NCBI GenBank assembly: GCA_963578605.1
Contig: CAUZEA010000004.1
Span: 1 to 64,000, forward strand
Direction of reading: 5' to 3'
DNA: 64,000 bases
DNA from: JAKVCB01 sp963578605
GTDB lineage: Bacteria > Planctomycetota > Planctomycetia > Pirellulales > Lacipirellulaceae
Below the pieces are notes generated by a model. That model was given only the letters and a program-made list of their open reading frames with translations. It was not told the origin of the DNA and did not search any database. This document shows positions 45,072 through 52,255 of the stretch, one piece after another. Position 1 is the first letter of the stretch, and every line of letters starts with the position of its first letter. A program made the translations under genes and the position numbers.

Positions 45072-45293
45072 CGGGCATGGTGGTCACGTCTTTGCCTTGC
45101 GGTTTACTGGCCGCCACCAGTGTGGGGTGGAGGCGGTCCGATGGAAATCGGCCCGTTGAATTCTGCGGAAAACAACTATTCCGCATGTACCAATTATGAG
45201 GCTTGGCTGTCGCTTGCCGCGGTTCATTTCTTGACAGTTTGGGCATATGGGCATACGGTATCCATAGGATGGCTCGGGCGGCAGTACCCAATT

Positions 45294-45378
45294 CAACCGC
45301 TGCCTTAGAGAGCCATGCAACCGCTGCCTTAGAGAACCATTCTGCCAGACTGGGCCGTTTTGCCAGACTGGGCCGTTT
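45294..45378. repeat. Two adjacent tandem duplications upstream of epsI
   Basis: A 23-bp block is repeated with period 24 (45294-45316, 45318-45340; two differences at most). It is followed directly by an 18-bp block repeated exactly (45343-45360, 45361-45378) with a partial third copy. The surrounding gap 45072-45532 holds no credible gene; a plus-strand frame through it is an upstream extension of the EpsI frame. Confidence 0.88.
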
Positions 45379-45532
45379 TGCCAAACCGCGTGTGGCCGGG
45401 CGATTCGACCTCGCCAGGGTTTACTCCCACGCTGGCTCTCAGCAGGCAGTGAACTTGCGATCCCGTTTGTCACCGTTGCGACTTCAGCAGGCCAGTTCTG
45501 TTTTTTTAGCCCGTTTTGTGAGGTGCTTTTTG

Positions 45533-46312
45533 ATGTGGATGTTCATCACAGGTGGACTTTTGATCGCAGTCGTCCTAGGAGCAATCGCCTTTTCCGTAAC
45601 CATCGGGCGGAACATGGGATTGGTCTGTGCGACTGCCGGCATTTTCCTGATCGGTTTGACGTTTGTTCAGGCCAAGTATTCGGACCGTTGGGCGGCATCC
45701 AATATCACGTCCGAAGAATTTGCCAAGTGTTTCAAAAATGTTCCGAAGGTCATTGGAGACTGGGAGGCTGAAGAGCTAAAAGTTAAGGATGAAGTCCGCG
45801 AAACGGCCGGGGCGGTCGGATATGTGTCGCGCGCCTACCAGAACACCCAAACGGGTCAAACCGTGACCCTCTGGCTGATTGTTGGCCACGCTCGTGATAT
45901 TTGCCGGCATACGCCAGACATCTGTTACCCTTCGTCAGGATTCCACAAGCAGAGCAAAGAGAACGTCCCTTACACGATGGCTTTCGACGATGTACCGCCG
46001 TCCCACTTTTGGACCAACAGCTTCATTCGCGAAGATCGCAATGGTCGTGCACTCGAGCGAGTTTTCTGGTCGTGGTATATACCGAACGAAAATAGTGCGG
46101 TGAAATGGGTTGCTCCCGAACATCAGCGTTGGATCTTCGGAAACGCCAGGGCGCTCTACAAGATGTACTTTTCAAGTCAAATGCCTAGCCCGAAGCAAAC
46201 GGCTGACGAAAGCGCTTGCATCGAGTTTGCTCAACGGTTCTTGCCACAACTTGAAAACGCACTTTTGGAACAGGACGCGGAGCCAAACGATCAGGCTGCA
46301 GCAAGTTCTTAG
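45533..46312 (+). CDS. Exosortase-associated protein EpsI (DUF3485)
   Basis: 259 residues from the ATG at 45533, with GAGG about ten bases upstream. The frame runs back to 45203, but that part is repeat DNA. Two membrane helices lie in residues 1-45. The periplasmic EpsI domain starts at about 60 (FAKCFKNVPKVIGDWEAEEL) and contains the hallmark GHARDICRHTPDICYPSSGF. EpsI is usually fused to, or encoded beside, exosortases and is linked to polymer synthesis. Here it is encoded on the other strand, 3.6 kb from the exosortase. Confidence 0.88.
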   Translation: MWMFITGGLLIAVVLGAIAFSVTIGRNMGLVCATAGIFLIGLTFVQAKYSDRWAASNITSEEFAKCFKNVPKVIGDWEAEELKVKDEVRETAGAVGYVSRAYQNTQTGQTVTLWLIVGHARDICRHTPDICYPSSGFHKQSKENVPYTMAFDDVPPSHFWTNSFIREDRNGRALERVFWSWYIPNENSAVKWVAPEHQRWIFGNARALYKMYFSSQMPSPKQTADESACIEFAQRFLPQLENALLEQDAEPNDQAAASS

Positions 46313-46531
46313 CCAGCGGATTGGCAGCCTTCTGGGTTGCTTTGCAAAACCGGGGCAGACATCGGCGTGCGTCAATATTGCCCGTCAATATCAACAGTGG
46401 CCCGTGGGTCCGCCTGACGACAGGGACTGAGGATCCGCCCTCTGGTGTGGACGAAGTCACTTCGCCGGTCAGACTGCTGACTTGAAAGGCTCGCCAGCAT
46501 CGCGCTTACAACAAGCTGGCAGAACAGCCCG

Positions 46532-47590
46532 CTAGTACTCGTCAGCAGCCGGTTGGGGCAGGTTTTTGTCGGTTACGCCACCTGCCAGGAGATCAGACCG
46601 TTTCCGATTACTGGTCATCAGCTGGGCGTACACCCGGGGTTCGATCGAGTCGAGCAGGAAGATGATGTGGCCGTCGACAAAGACCGCGTTCACCCCTCCT
46701 GGGTGGTTGCTGGAAGGGTAACCGAGTTGTTCATAGGTGGGACCGGCAAATGCCGACATTGAATCCTCAAGCGGAATGTTATTCCGCTCGTTGTCGCCAT
46801 TGATTCGTTGAATTCCACTGGCGGTATTACTCCAGACGAAACCATAGATGTGTTTTGTGTCTCTGATGCGCGCATTGTCTTTCTGGCCGTTACTCCCAAC
46901 ACCCGGTTCAAACATATCCGTTGTTGGGCCGCCGTCGTAAGCGTAAAACCAGGGGTGCACACTTTCAGAAAGCATTAAAGTGTTGCTTGTGCCATCATTC
47001 GATTGCACATAGGAAATGTTTGAGGTGATTTGGGGATGGCCCTCACGTTGGTCCTTTTGAGAGTTAGAGATAAAAAAGTTGGTCTTTTTGGCGTTGTCAA
47101 AGAAAACGCCGTTCGCGGGGTTTTCTACGCGTGTTAGGGCTGTGCCGAAGGCCATACCCGCGTTGGCCACATAATTCAGCGAGGGTTCGCCCAGAATTGC
47201 GGGTGGATCGCTGGGACACATCAAAAACTCAATTTCGGGCCAGGGTTTTTTTGTGAGAAAAGTCGCTGAAAAATCACTCGACCAAGCATCCCACAGGGCG
47301 TCTTGTTCCATGTAAGGGAACGCCATTATGACCCAGCTTGCCCGGCGGCCTACCGATTGGTTGTGGGGATCGTACAATGCGTTGACATAGCCGGGCAGCT
47401 TCCGCTGGCCGCTGTCCATGTTGATCAAGGCAAGTGACACCTGCTTGATGTTGTTTTTACAGGTATTATTGCGTGCACTTTCGCGTGCCGATTGGACCGC
47501 CGGCAGCAGCAAGGCGACCAACGTGCCGATGATCGAGATCACGACCAAAAGTTCGACCAATGTGAAACCAAGTGTTTTACGTTGCCTCAT
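46532..47590 (-). CDS. DUF1559 prepilin-type protein
   Basis: 352 residues. The N-terminal type IV pilin-like methylation motif and helix read GFTLVELLVVISIIGTLVAL, with cleavage after the Gly at about residue 9. The DUF1559 body contains SARNNTCKNNIKQVSLALIN, FPYMEQDALWDA and MCPSDPPAIL. The characteristic C-terminal H-x9-DG motif is HPGGVNAVFVDGHIIFL. These proteins occur in tens to hundreds of copies in planctomycete genomes. They are probably pseudopilins of a type II-like secretion machine. It is monocistronic and transcribed away from fae. Confidence 0.93.
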   Translation of the reverse strand: MRQRKTLGFTLVELLVVISIIGTLVALLLPAVQSARESARNNTCKNNIKQVSLALINMDSGQRKLPGYVNALYDPHNQSVGRRASWVIMAFPYMEQDALWDAWSSDFSATFLTKKPWPEIEFLMCPSDPPAILGEPSLNYVANAGMAFGTALTRVENPANGVFFDNAKKTNFFISNSQKDQREGHPQITSNISYVQSNDGTSNTLMLSESVHPWFYAYDGGPTTDMFEPGVGSNGQKDNARIRDTKHIYGFVWSNTASGIQRINGDNERNNIPLEDSMSAFAGPTYEQLGYPSSNHPGGVNAVFVDGHIIFLLDSIEPRVYAQLMTSNRKRSDLLAGGVTDKNLPQPAADEY

Positions 47591-48187
47591 CTGGATAGCT
47601 CCTTGGGAAATGCTCTTTCCGCAGCGTGCTCTGTGTCTGGTGTGCCTGCCGAGAAGGTGATTGCAAGAAATGCCTCGCGGGATCCAGTTGACTGCAGAAT
47701 CATGCCTGTTGATCCTGGCCGGTTGGCTACAAAAATAGCTGCTTCTCTTAACTGTTTTTTAGGTAGATTGTTTTTAGGTAGCACATGCCTGGGGTGGCTA
47801 CGGCGGACCTAATACCGACCGCACCCATCTAACACCGACTCCCACCCAGTGGCCGTCGGTACGGGAAGCCACTAATAAATATCCTTACTTTATTGTCGCA
47901 AAAGGTGATTCGGCTGTCCAGAGATGCGGTCCCTGCTAGAGACCCCCACCAGGCCCCTGCTCTAGCGGTAGAGTTGGTAAAGCACCGGGATATAAAGCAC
48001 CTGGATATAAGGTCCCAGGCGGTTGAAATCCAGCGGAGCTGTGATATTCTTCGTTTACTGATGGACATTCTATTGCAGTTGGAATGGTGGTTTTTCCCAT
48101 ATCAGTAGTTGGTCCCTGGGTGGTACGCTGGCGAGTCTACCCAATTGCTTCCGTGTCAAACTACCCGATTTTAAGGAGATTTAATCC
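47591..48187. other. Divergent gap with three small tandem duplications
   Basis: 597 bp between the DUF1559 gene (minus) and fae (plus). It contains imperfect direct repeats at about 47753-47782 (14-15 bp) and 47808-47848 (20-21 bp), and a 15-bp duplication at 47979-48008. No gene is seen. The fae promoter should lie in the right half; an AAGGAG ribosome-binding site precedes the fae ATG. Confidence 0.6.
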
Positions 48188-48685
48188 ATGTCGATGTTTG
48201 TTGGAGAAGCCCTGACGGGCGAGGGAAACGAAATTGCTCACATTGATCTGTTGATTGGTGACAAAGATGGCCCCGTCGGGACAGCATTTGCCAATGCACT
48301 GTCCAGACAAAGCGAAGGTCACTCCAATTTGCTGGCCGTGCTGACCCCGAATCTGGCGGTTAAGCCGTCGACGGTGATGATTACCAAAGTCACCATCAAG
48401 GGGATGAGTCAAGCTGTGCAAATGTTTGGCCCTGCACAAGCGGGGGTTGCGAAGGCCATAGCGGACTCGGTCGCTGACGGCGTTATTGCCCAGGATCAGG
48501 CCGAAGACCTGGTTTGCGTGTGCGGCGTGTTCATTCATCCCGAAGCAGCCGATAACAAAAAGATCTACGAATTCAATTACAAAGCCACCAAGATGGCGGT
48601 AAAAAATGCAATGGAAGGTAAGCCAACAGCGGGCGAGATGCTTGCTGGTAAGGAAGAAGCGGAGCATCCGTTCCGCGGATTTTAA
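48188..48685 (+). CDS. fae: Formaldehyde-activating enzyme
   Basis: Condenses formaldehyde with tetrahydromethanopterin to methylene-H4MPT, the entry step of H4MPT-linked formaldehyde oxidation and detoxification. The 165-residue length and sequence are classic: FVGEALTGEGNEIAHIDLLI (with the active-site His), GHSNLLAVLTPNLAVKPSTV and MITKVTIKGM. QMFGPAQAGVAKAIADSVADG and CVCGVFIHPEAADNKKIYEFN follow. A strong AAGGAG lies upstream. It is followed 12 bp later by the methylene-H4MPT dehydrogenase, so it forms a two-gene operon. Confidence 0.96.
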   Translation: MSMFVGEALTGEGNEIAHIDLLIGDKDGPVGTAFANALSRQSEGHSNLLAVLTPNLAVKPSTVMITKVTIKGMSQAVQMFGPAQAGVAKAIADSVADGVIAQDQAEDLVCVCGVFIHPEAADNKKIYEFNYKATKMAVKNAMEGKPTAGEMLAGKEEAEHPFRGF

Positions 48686-48697
48686 CCGTCGGTTGAG

Positions 48698-49561
48698 ATG
48701 TCGCTGCCCACGATCTTGATTTGTTTTGATACGGACCCGCAGCCGAGTGTGTTCGACGCGGTCGTGGCTGTCGATGCCGGTGTTAATCATTTGTTTCGAC
48801 ATGGAGGGATCCAGCCGGCCGATGTGCGCGATTTGGTTTACGGTGCGATGTTCACCCGTGCACCGGCTGACCTGAAGAAAACGGCTGTTTTTATTGGTGG
48901 CCAGGATGTGGCGGCTGGCGAGGAAATCCTTAAACAAACTACGGCTTGCTTCTTCGGCCCAATGCGGGTTTCGGTGATGCTGGACCCCAACGGTGCCAAT
49001 ACCACGGCAGCGGCAGCGGTTCTGGCAGCGCGAAAACACGTGACATTGGAAGGGGCAGTGGCGACCGTGTTAGCGGCGACCGGACCGGTTGGGCGTCGTG
49101 TCGTGAGGTTGTTGGCGAGTGAAAACGTGCACGTACGGGTTGCTTCCCGCCAACGACAACGTGCCGAAGAAGTTTGCGATGAAATCCGTCAGGCCGTTCC
49201 AGAAGCCAGTCTGCAGCCTTGCCAAACCAGCAATGAAGCCCAGACCGCCGCCGCGGTCGACAACGCCCAGGTCATCGTGGCGGCGGGAGCACCCGCGGTG
49301 GAACTGCTCGCTGACCAGACCCGTCAGCAATGTGGTCGGCTTGAGGTTGCGATCGACCTGAGTGCCGTTCCGCCAAACGGCATCGGCGGGATCAATCCGC
49401 AGGACAAGGCAGTGCGCTGCAACGACCATGTTTGCTATGGAGCGATTGGCGTTGGCGGGACCAAGATGAAGATTCACAAGGCCGCCATTGAAAGTTTGTT
49501 CGAAAGCAATACATTGGTCTTGGACGCCGACGAAATCTATGCAATTGGCAAGCAGATTTGA
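48698..49561 (+). CDS. mtdB: Methylene-tetrahydromethanopterin dehydrogenase (MtdB/MtdC type)
   Basis: NAD(P)-dependent oxidation of methylene-H4MPT to methenyl-H4MPT. 287 residues. The N-terminal pterin-binding domain opens ILICFDTDPQPSVFDAVVAV. It has the conserved FTRAPADLKKTAVFIGG, and the Rossmann domain has ATGPVGRRVVRLLASENVHV. The end region GIGGINPQDKAVRCNDHVCY and AIGVGGTKMKIHKAAI matches the family. MtdC, described from planctomycete-related sequences, is a close alternative, so the symbol is provisional. It directly follows fae. Confidence 0.9.
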   Translation: MSLPTILICFDTDPQPSVFDAVVAVDAGVNHLFRHGGIQPADVRDLVYGAMFTRAPADLKKTAVFIGGQDVAAGEEILKQTTACFFGPMRVSVMLDPNGANTTAAAAVLAARKHVTLEGAVATVLAATGPVGRRVVRLLASENVHVRVASRQRQRAEEVCDEIRQAVPEASLQPCQTSNEAQTAAAVDNAQVIVAAGAPAVELLADQTRQQCGRLEVAIDLSAVPPNGIGGINPQDKAVRCNDHVCYGAIGVGGTKMKIHKAAIESLFESNTLVLDADEIYAIGKQI

Positions 49562-49579
49562 ACCATCGGCACGGTTCGG

Positions 49580-50356
49580 TTACAGCAAGAGAAGCGATCC
49601 TAACAGCACGGCAAGCACCGCGGCGCCCGCAATCGCGACGGTGGCGTGGAGTCGGCGTCGAAAGCGGGCTTTTTGATCCGGTGTTCGGCTCTTGAGCTCG
49701 ACCACATGCCCTTGGCGATCGACAAGTTGCTTGGGAGCCTCATGGATTGCAAAAGGGGATCCGCCAGGACTTGCCGCCGGCGCGCGACGGGACAAAATGT
49801 AGTTGTCGACCGCTGCCGTTGTTTCGGACCGGCTTGGTTTCGGTGTGTCCGCAGACTGCTGTTCGTCCATTCTGGTTTGTGGTGGCAGTTCTACAGGATG
49901 TTCGCCCGTGACCCGGTTCGTCTGCTCCGCTGGAGGCGAGGGGGTGACAAAGTCGGGTGGGGCCAAAGAGTCCCGACCCCGGTTCGTCTGCTCCGCTGGA
50001 GGTGAGGGGGCGACAAAGTCGGGTGGGGCCAAAGAGCCCGGACCCCGGTTCGTCTGCTCCGCTGGAGGCGAGGGGGTGACAAAGTCGGGTGGGGCCAAAG
50101 AGCCCGGACCCCGGTTCGTCTGCTCCGCTGGAGGCGAGGGGGTGACAAAGTCGGGTGGGGCCAAAGAGTCCGGACCCCGGTTCGTCTGCTCCGCTGGAGG
50201 TGAGGGAGCGACAAAGTCGGGTGGGGCCAAAGAGTCCAGATTTGGGACCGTCACCACCTGTCCGCAATGCGGGCAGGTTACTTGATGGCCTTGCCAGGTG
50301 AGTTCGACTTGAAACGCACCGCCGCAGAGGGGGCAAGCTAGTTGAGCTAGGTTCAT
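49580..50356 (-). CDS. Zinc-ribbon protein with five 22-residue repeats and C-terminal membrane anchor
   Basis: 258 residues. The N-terminus is a zinc ribbon (LACPLCGGAF, Cys 8 and 11; VTCPHCGQVV, Cys 28 and 31). Residues 41-150 are five nearly identical 22-residue units of the form SLAPPDFVTPSPPAEQTNRG. A polar linker follows, then VDNYILSRRAPAASPGG, and the protein ends in a hydrophobic helix (TVAIAGAAVLAVLLGSLLLL), so it is probably tail-anchored with the ribbon in the cytoplasm. Function unknown. It is encoded convergently with mtdB, with 18 bp between stops. Repeat number is likely to vary between strains. Confidence 0.7.
   Translation of the reverse strand: MNLAQLACPLCGGAFQVELTWQGHQVTCPHCGQVVTVPNLDSLAPPDFVAPSPPAEQTNRGPDSLAPPDFVTPSPPAEQTNRGPGSLAPPDFVTPSPPAEQTNRGPGSLAPPDFVAPSPPAEQTNRGRDSLAPPDFVTPSPPAEQTNRVTGEHPVELPPQTRMDEQQSADTPKPSRSETTAAVDNYILSRRAPAASPGGSPFAIHEAPKQLVDRQGHVVELKSRTPDQKARFRRRLHATVAIAGAAVLAVLLGSLLLL
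49907..50236. repeat. Coding tandem repeat, 5 x 66 bp
   Basis: Five copies of a 66-bp unit inside the zinc-ribbon gene, in phase with its codons. They differ by a handful of substitutions (Ala/Thr after FV; Gly/Asp before SLAPP). Confidence 0.95.
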
Positions 50357-50421
50357 TGCTGGCGGCTGGGTTCTAGATGCGTGATGATTGATTTAGGGTA
50401 TTGTTTAAGGAAGGTTCATCT

Positions 50422-50486
50422 CTATTATCCAACACTATTATCCAACACTATTATCCAACACTATTATCCAACACTATTATCCAACA
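50422..50486. repeat. Perfect tandem repeat, 5 x 13 bp
   Basis: Five exact copies of CTATTATCCAACA from 50422 to 50486, ending 22 bp before the start codon of the TPR-like gene. The array sits between that gene and the divergent zinc-ribbon gene. Confidence 0.96.
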
Positions 50487-50508
50487 CTAGGCAGTTGCCA
50501 TCCAGATC

Positions 50509-51138
50509 ATGGCCAGACGCAAAGTTAAGCATCAGGCGGGTGTCCCGCCGTCCGGCCCCTCGCGCCCACCCACCGGTTTGTTGGTCCGACGTACCAGCAG
50601 CGGGGCTGGCTGGAGGTTGGTGTACCCTCGCTGTGTGCGGGATCGGGCAGAAGACCTTGTTGAAGTTCGAGCCATGATCAAGGCAGGTGAATTGGAGATT
50701 GCCCTCGACGAATTGCGATGGTTGGTGTCGGGTTGCAGCGAATTCATGGAGGCACACACACTTTTGGGTGAACTAGCCCTGGCGATGGGTGGCGACCTGC
50801 CGCTGGCACGTGGTCACTTTGGTTATGGCTATCAGTTGGGATGGCGGACCATAAAACGGGCTGGCCAGATCGGCCCCTTGTTCTGTTCTCATCCGGCAAA
50901 CCGGCCCTTTTTTCTGGCGGGCCAAGGGCTTGCCCGGTGCCTTCACCAGCTGGGCAAGCCACACATGGCCAGCGAAATCATTGAATCCTTGGTCACGTTA
51001 GACCCGTCCGACCCGCTTGAGTTGCGCACGATGTTCGACCACCTTCAGACGGACGACTTGCCCATGACTCAATTGCTGGATGCATTTCCAGAGGGGGACC
51101 AGCCAGGGCCGCCCGGCGATCCCTCCTCCGAGCATTAA
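50509..51138 (+). CDS. TPR-like protein, function unknown
   Basis: 209 residues from the ATG at 50509. A basic N-terminus (MARRKVKHQAG) with a Pro-rich stretch leads into helical pairs that resemble tetratricopeptide repeats. These are MIKAGELEIALDELRWLVSG, EAHTLLGELALAMGGDLPLA, and LAGQGLARCLHQLGKPHMAS with EIIESLVTLDPSDP. Between them is a Trp/Tyr-rich region (HFGYGYQLGWRTIK). No catalytic motif. The stop overlaps the stop of the minus-strand methyltransferase by 4 bp (convergent). The 13-bp array immediately upstream leaves little room for a normal ribosome-binding site. Confidence 0.65.
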   Translation: MARRKVKHQAGVPPSGPSRPPTGLLVRRTSSGAGWRLVYPRCVRDRAEDLVEVRAMIKAGELEIALDELRWLVSGCSEFMEAHTLLGELALAMGGDLPLARGHFGYGYQLGWRTIKRAGQIGPLFCSHPANRPFFLAGQGLARCLHQLGKPHMASEIIESLVTLDPSDPLELRTMFDHLQTDDLPMTQLLDAFPEGDQPGPPGDPSSEH

Positions 51139-52022
51139 CCTGGCCAACGAGCGTATACGCCACTGGGCAGTTTTCTCCCATCTCGACTCGTTAACGAAAG
51201 CATGCCGGCCACCGGCGGTTGCCCACAATGACCAAAGATACCTTCAGCGGTGTAGGCGGCCAGTTCTGCCGGACCGATGCCGGATGAATGGCAGGTTGTA
51301 AGCACCAGGGTTGGTTGCCTTGATGTGAGCTTGCCGCAAAGATCGAGCAAGGTGGGAAGATGGTTGGTGATTTTCCATATCTCACCTTTGGGCCCGTGGC
51401 CGTAGGTGGGTGGGTCGAGGATGACACCGTCATACTGTGCGCCCCGCTTGAGTTCCCGACGGCAATATTTTACGGCATCCTCAACAACCCAACGAATCGA
51501 GCAATCCGCCAAATCGGAGACCACTGCATTGCGGCGGGCCCGACGCACGATGTTCGCTGCCGCGTCGACGTGGGTGACTTTGGCTCCGGCCAACGCGGCG
51601 GCCAGCGTGCTTCCCCCAGTGTAGGCGAACAGGTTCAGTATTTTTAGCGGCCTTCCGGCAGCGGCAACTTGTTTGGCAAGCCATTGCCAATGGGTGGCTT
51701 GTTCGGCGAAAACCCCGACATGCCCAAAAGGGGATGGGTGCAGTTCAAAGCAGATTTCCCGGCACGGTTGCTGAATGCTGGGATTGGGTAGTTGACATTT
51801 GATTTTCCACGTTTTCGGTAGCGCATCCGCAGGTGACCACTTCCCACTTTCACCACCGGTGCGGTCATAACGGGCGACCGCCTCTCGCCAGGTTTGCAGA
51901 TCGGCTTGCGTTGGACCTTGTGCCGCAGTCGAAGGGCGGTCGATCACGATTTTGCCAAACCGCTCCAACTTACGGCTTCGGCCGAAATCAATGAGTTCGT
52001 AGCTAAGCGACGTATCACGCAT
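51135..52022 (-). CDS. Class I SAM-dependent RNA methyltransferase, RlmI-like
   Basis: 295 residues. SAM motif I is ILNLFAYTGGSTLAAALAGA (about residue 127), motif II is THVDAA, and the catalytic motif is GVILDPPTYGHGPKGE (about 198). KITNHLPTLLDLCGKL follows, and LVLTTCHSSGIGP is near the C-terminus. This is the RlmI/RlmKL-type layout of 23S rRNA cytosine methyltransferases. The usual N-terminal PUA domain of RlmI is missing, replaced by a short beta region (YELIDFGRSRKLERFGKIVI). The substrate base is not certain. A small open frame lies 3 bp upstream. Confidence 0.82.
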   Translation of the reverse strand: MRDTSLSYELIDFGRSRKLERFGKIVIDRPSTAAQGPTQADLQTWREAVARYDRTGGESGKWSPADALPKTWKIKCQLPNPSIQQPCREICFELHPSPFGHVGVFAEQATHWQWLAKQVAAAGRPLKILNLFAYTGGSTLAAALAGAKVTHVDAAANIVRRARRNAVVSDLADCSIRWVVEDAVKYCRRELKRGAQYDGVILDPPTYGHGPKGEIWKITNHLPTLLDLCGKLTSRQPTLVLTTCHSSGIGPAELAAYTAEGIFGHCGQPPVAGMLSLTSRDGRKLPSGVYARWPG

Positions 52023-52025
52023 GGT

Positions 52026-52166
52026 TCAGCGAGTTTGGGGAAACTGCGATGCCCTGAGTTCATCACCCAAGGCTGCCCAGCGGGGACCGAAAGTGGCGGC
52101 AAACTTAGTTTCAAGCTTACCCATTGCGGTGGACAAACGAGAAGCCAGCTGAGGCCAATCCGTCAT
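52026..52166 (-). CDS. Possible small protein upstream of the methyltransferase gene
   Basis: A 46-codon frame beginning MTDWPQLASRLSTAMGKLET and ending QFPQTR. Its TGA lies three bases before the methyltransferase ATG, which would fit translational coupling. It predicts an amphipathic helix pair. GCGGA lies about 5 bases upstream; a longer in-frame start exists at 52232. No family is recognised and chance cannot be excluded. Confidence 0.3.
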   Translation of the reverse strand: MTDWPQLASRLSTAMGKLETKFAATFGPRWAALGDELRASQFPQTR

Positions 52167-52255
52167 CTTTCCGCTTTTTAGAAAGTGGCGTAGAATGCGT
52201 AGCTTCTTCCTGTTTTGTACCATGAATGCCATTTGACTGATTTCCTGCCAAATAC

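Noticed and set aside
45084..45473. Minus-strand frame with WQNGPV repeats
   Set aside because: The apparent protein repeats are only the translation of the intergenic tandem duplications at 45294-45378.
50422..50486. CRISPR-like array
   Set aside because: 13-bp units are directly adjacent without spacers and no cas genes are nearby; it is a simple tandem repeat.
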